A stretch of 16,263 bases of DNA from an uncultured Verrucomicrobia subdivision 3 bacterium. GTDB lineage: Bacteria > Verrucomicrobiota > Verrucomicrobiia > Limisphaerales > UBA11358. The position numbers were made by a program, and so were the translations under genes. Positions 15,072 to 16,263 of this stretch are shown piece after piece. The DNA lies in contig CAIOUK010000081.1 in the NCBI GenBank assembly GCA_903861445.1, forward strand, positions 1 through 16,263, given 5' to 3'. The notes under the pieces are model-generated. The model was not told the origin of the DNA and made no database searches. It saw only the letters and a list, made by a program, of their open reading frames with translations. The stretch's first letter is position 1. Every line of letters begins with the position of its first letter.

Positions 15072-15109
15072 TTGTAACCTAATTCGCTGTGGCGTAACCT
15101 TTCTGTCAC
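15072..15109 (+). promoter_or_regulatory. Cluster of GTAAC/GTCAC boxes
   Basis: TTGTAAC (15072), GCGTAAC (15092) and CTGTCAC (15103) lie on the + strand with spacings of 20 and 11 bp. CTGTCAC also equals a classic Pho-box half. The genes on either side are both on the minus strand, so the orientation differs from the other arrays. It is about 200-240 bp upstream of the PKD gene. Confidence 0.35.
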
Positions 15110-15300
15110 ATTGCACGAAGATTCTTTGCCTGACGAAGTCACAACATTTTGCTCAAACATGGCTTCTATTTTATGAAAACTCTTTCAACCTAGTCGGTTT
15201 GGCCATGGCGTGGTATGCAAACCGCCGACAAATGAACAGTGCCCAGAAGATTGAACGCCCTACCTGCGTCAATGCCTGAGGATATTTGGGTCGCCTTGTT

Positions 15301-16143
15301 TTACTTAATAATATCCCAGATCCGACGCAAATTCCCATCGGCAGGACTTGACGAAGATGCACCCACTTCAACTTGGTAATTTTGAAAAACAGTGGTTCCC
15401 AGATAATCCCGCAGTTGTGCATCTGTCTGCGGTTGCGCCTGCTGCCAGCGTGCCAGATAGGCCGGGTCATCCGGATTTTGCCCCGGCCCGCCAACATCAT
15501 TCATGAAGCTCTGGCGCAACTCGTTGATGATTTGGATTTGATTCTCATCCAGATTCAAGGCGGCGAAATCCACATTTTGAAACACCAGCGGCAGGGAAAC
15601 GGACGGTTCAGGAGCCTGATTAATGGCTGCGTTGGCATCAGAAGACGACGATGGCCTGACAGATGATAATTCTGATGAGCCGATTAAATCTGTAATTTTG
15701 GCGGCTTCCTGTTGGGGTAGTTGCTGTAATTCACATCTTAACGCGATTTCCAAATTGCCGGTCGCCAATTTATTTGACCAGGAACTGCCGGCCAATTGCG
15801 CCAGCTGCTTGGTCAAGGTCTGGCTTCGACCCTGATAGGCTGCATGAACATCGGCCGCGACAATGGCCCTGATGGTGGGTTCCGGGCAGCCAATCTTGCG
15901 GAGATTTTTTACATAAATATGGTAATCTAGAGAATCCAACTGGCTCCAGCAAAAGGGTTGGGATTCGGCGGGCGCGGGCGCGGCGACTGCAATGACCGCT
16001 TCATTTCCTAACGGCTTGGTTTTGACCACAGCCAGCGGCGATGATTCAGTTGGCGTATTTCGCCCGACAGTCAACAGGCCAATCAGCGCGCCCAGCAATC
16101 CCAGATTGAGCAGGATGGAAATCCTCAGTAATGTCTTCTTCAT
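15301..16143 (-). CDS. Membrane-anchored exported protein of unknown function
   Basis: This encodes 280 residues from the chosen start. A membrane anchor or signal sequence lies at about 5-26 (LLRISILLNLGLLGALIGLL). It is followed by a low-complexity linker and then the motif FCWSQLDSLDYHIYVKNLRK IGCPEPTIRAI (about 64-94, split here for readability). I recall this F.W.Q..S.DY..Y..NLR.IGCPE.TIR pattern from unnamed Verrucomicrobia proteins, often near sigma-factor genes. A second conserved-looking part (about 195-245, FAALNLDENQIQIINELRQS) follows a Ser/Pro-rich spacer. No enzyme motif is visible. An in-frame TTG at 16209 would add 22 residues; ATGs at 16152, 16149 and 16143 compete. I prefer 16143 because MKKTLLRIS gives a typical short basic N-terminus. 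The upstream neighbour lies outside the window. Confidence 0.8.
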   Translation of the reverse strand: MKKTLLRISILLNLGLLGALIGLLTVGRNTPTESSPLAVVKTKPLGNEAVIAVAAPAPAESQPFCWSQLDSLDYHIYVKNLRKIGCPEPTIRAIVAADVHAAYQGRSQTLTKQLAQLAGSSWSNKLATGNLEIALRCELQQLPQQEAAKITDLIGSSELSSVRPSSSSDANAAINQAPEPSVSLPLVFQNVDFAALNLDENQIQIINELRQSFMNDVGGPGQNPDDPAYLARWQQAQPQTDAQLRDYLGTTVFQNYQVEVGASSSSPADGNLRRIWDIIK

Positions 16144-16178
16144 GATCATCATTTCGACAGTTAGTCGCAGGCTAACTA

Positions 16179-16184
16179 ATAATA
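16179..16184 (-). promoter_or_regulatory. -10-like TATTAT before the last gene
   Basis: On the minus strand TATTAT lies 14 bases after the third 11-bp-phased box and 35 bases before the ATG at 16143. The same 14-base distance separates the third box and TTATAC before tpsB. A small inverted repeat (AGTTAG 16159-16164, CTAACT 16172-16177) lies between it and the start codon. Confidence 0.4.
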
Positions 16185-16198
16185 GTGCAAGGCAAATC

Positions 16199-16227
16199 CT
16201 GAAAGACAAGTTACAAGGAAGTTACAA
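16199..16227 (-). promoter_or_regulatory. Phased repeat array before the last gene
   Basis: On the minus strand two identical TTGTAAC boxes start 11 bp apart (16227 and 16216), and a weaker third box CTTTCAG follows after another 11. The first box is embedded in CGTTTGTAACTTC, which is also found exactly at the first araC promoter (3797-3809), in the same direction relative to the gene. This is the cleanest pair in the window. Confidence 0.55.
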
Positions 16228-16263
16228 ACGAATTAATAGGTAGGGCGGGCAGTCCTCTGACCG

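Larger units (their letters stand above)
14873..15300. other. Intergenic region upstream of the PKD gene
   Basis: These 428 bp lie between two minus-strand genes. I see no credible gene: frames of 64 and 77 codons on opposite strands overlap and lack domains or ribosome sites. The region holds a 10-bp inverted repeat close to the PKD gene start and a cluster of GTAAC/GTCAC boxes at 15072-15109. No clear terminator for the gene ending at 15301 is visible. Confidence 0.5.

Noticed and set aside
14922..15279. Small genes on either strand of the gap before the PKD gene
   Set aside because: The frames of 61-77 codons overlap each other on opposite strands, lack ribosome sites and domains, and cover regulatory repeats.
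1..16263. CRISPR array, insertion sequence or rRNA
   Set aside because: No regularly spaced identical repeats with unique spacers, no transposase or paired terminal repeats, and no rRNA sequence were seen.

Overview
The window looks like a chromosomal segment of a Verrucomicrobiota bacterium, probably from the Pedosphaera/Limisphaerales or Opitutales side. The grounds are the paired short cupin-AraC regulators, a secreted protein with a Verrucomicrobia-style N-terminal module and an 'FFRL..P' tail, a lipid- or membrane-anchored protein with a 'Y..NLR.IGCPE.TIR' motif, and start codons that mostly lack a clear Shine-Dalgarno sequence. This placement rests on remembered family patterns; no database search was run.

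Layout. (1) Bases 1-555: the 5' half of a tRNA-Leu(CAG), cut by the window edge, loses tRNA similarity just after the anticodon loop. It is followed by an AT-rich stretch with no confident gene and one perfect 19-bp palindrome. (2) Bases 556-3568: a small membrane-anchored coiled-coil protein on the + strand converges on a minus-strand energy-transduction operon, exbB-exbD-tonB-exbD, whose last two junctions are 4-bp ATGA overlaps. (3) Bases 3569-5601: two paralogous cupin-AraC regulators point tail to tail. (4) Bases 5602-12905: a regulatory region, then a two-gene two-partner secretion (TPS) operon: a TpsB/FhaC-type outer-membrane transporter with an apparently duplicated POTRA domain, and, 6 bases further on, a 1505-residue filamentous-haemagglutinin-type TpsA exoprotein. 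(5) Bases 12906-16263: two minus-strand genes for exported proteins of unknown function, one with three PKD domains (two almost identical) and one membrane-anchored protein.

How it may work together. TpsB would secrete TpsA to the cell surface. The second AraC gene is divergent from tpsB and the first lies between that gene and the Ton operon, so the regulators are natural candidates to control both. The ExbB/ExbD/TonB complex would carry proton-motive-force energy to the outer membrane, but no TonB-dependent receptor is in view, so its client is unknown.

The most notable unexplained signal is a family of direct repeats (core GTAAC or GTCAC) phased at 11 bp, found in the non-coding DNA before exbB, both araC genes, tpsB and the last gene, and also in the gap at 15.07-15.11 kb. 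It suggests that a shared regulator, AraC-like or PhoB/OmpR-like, ties the segment together.
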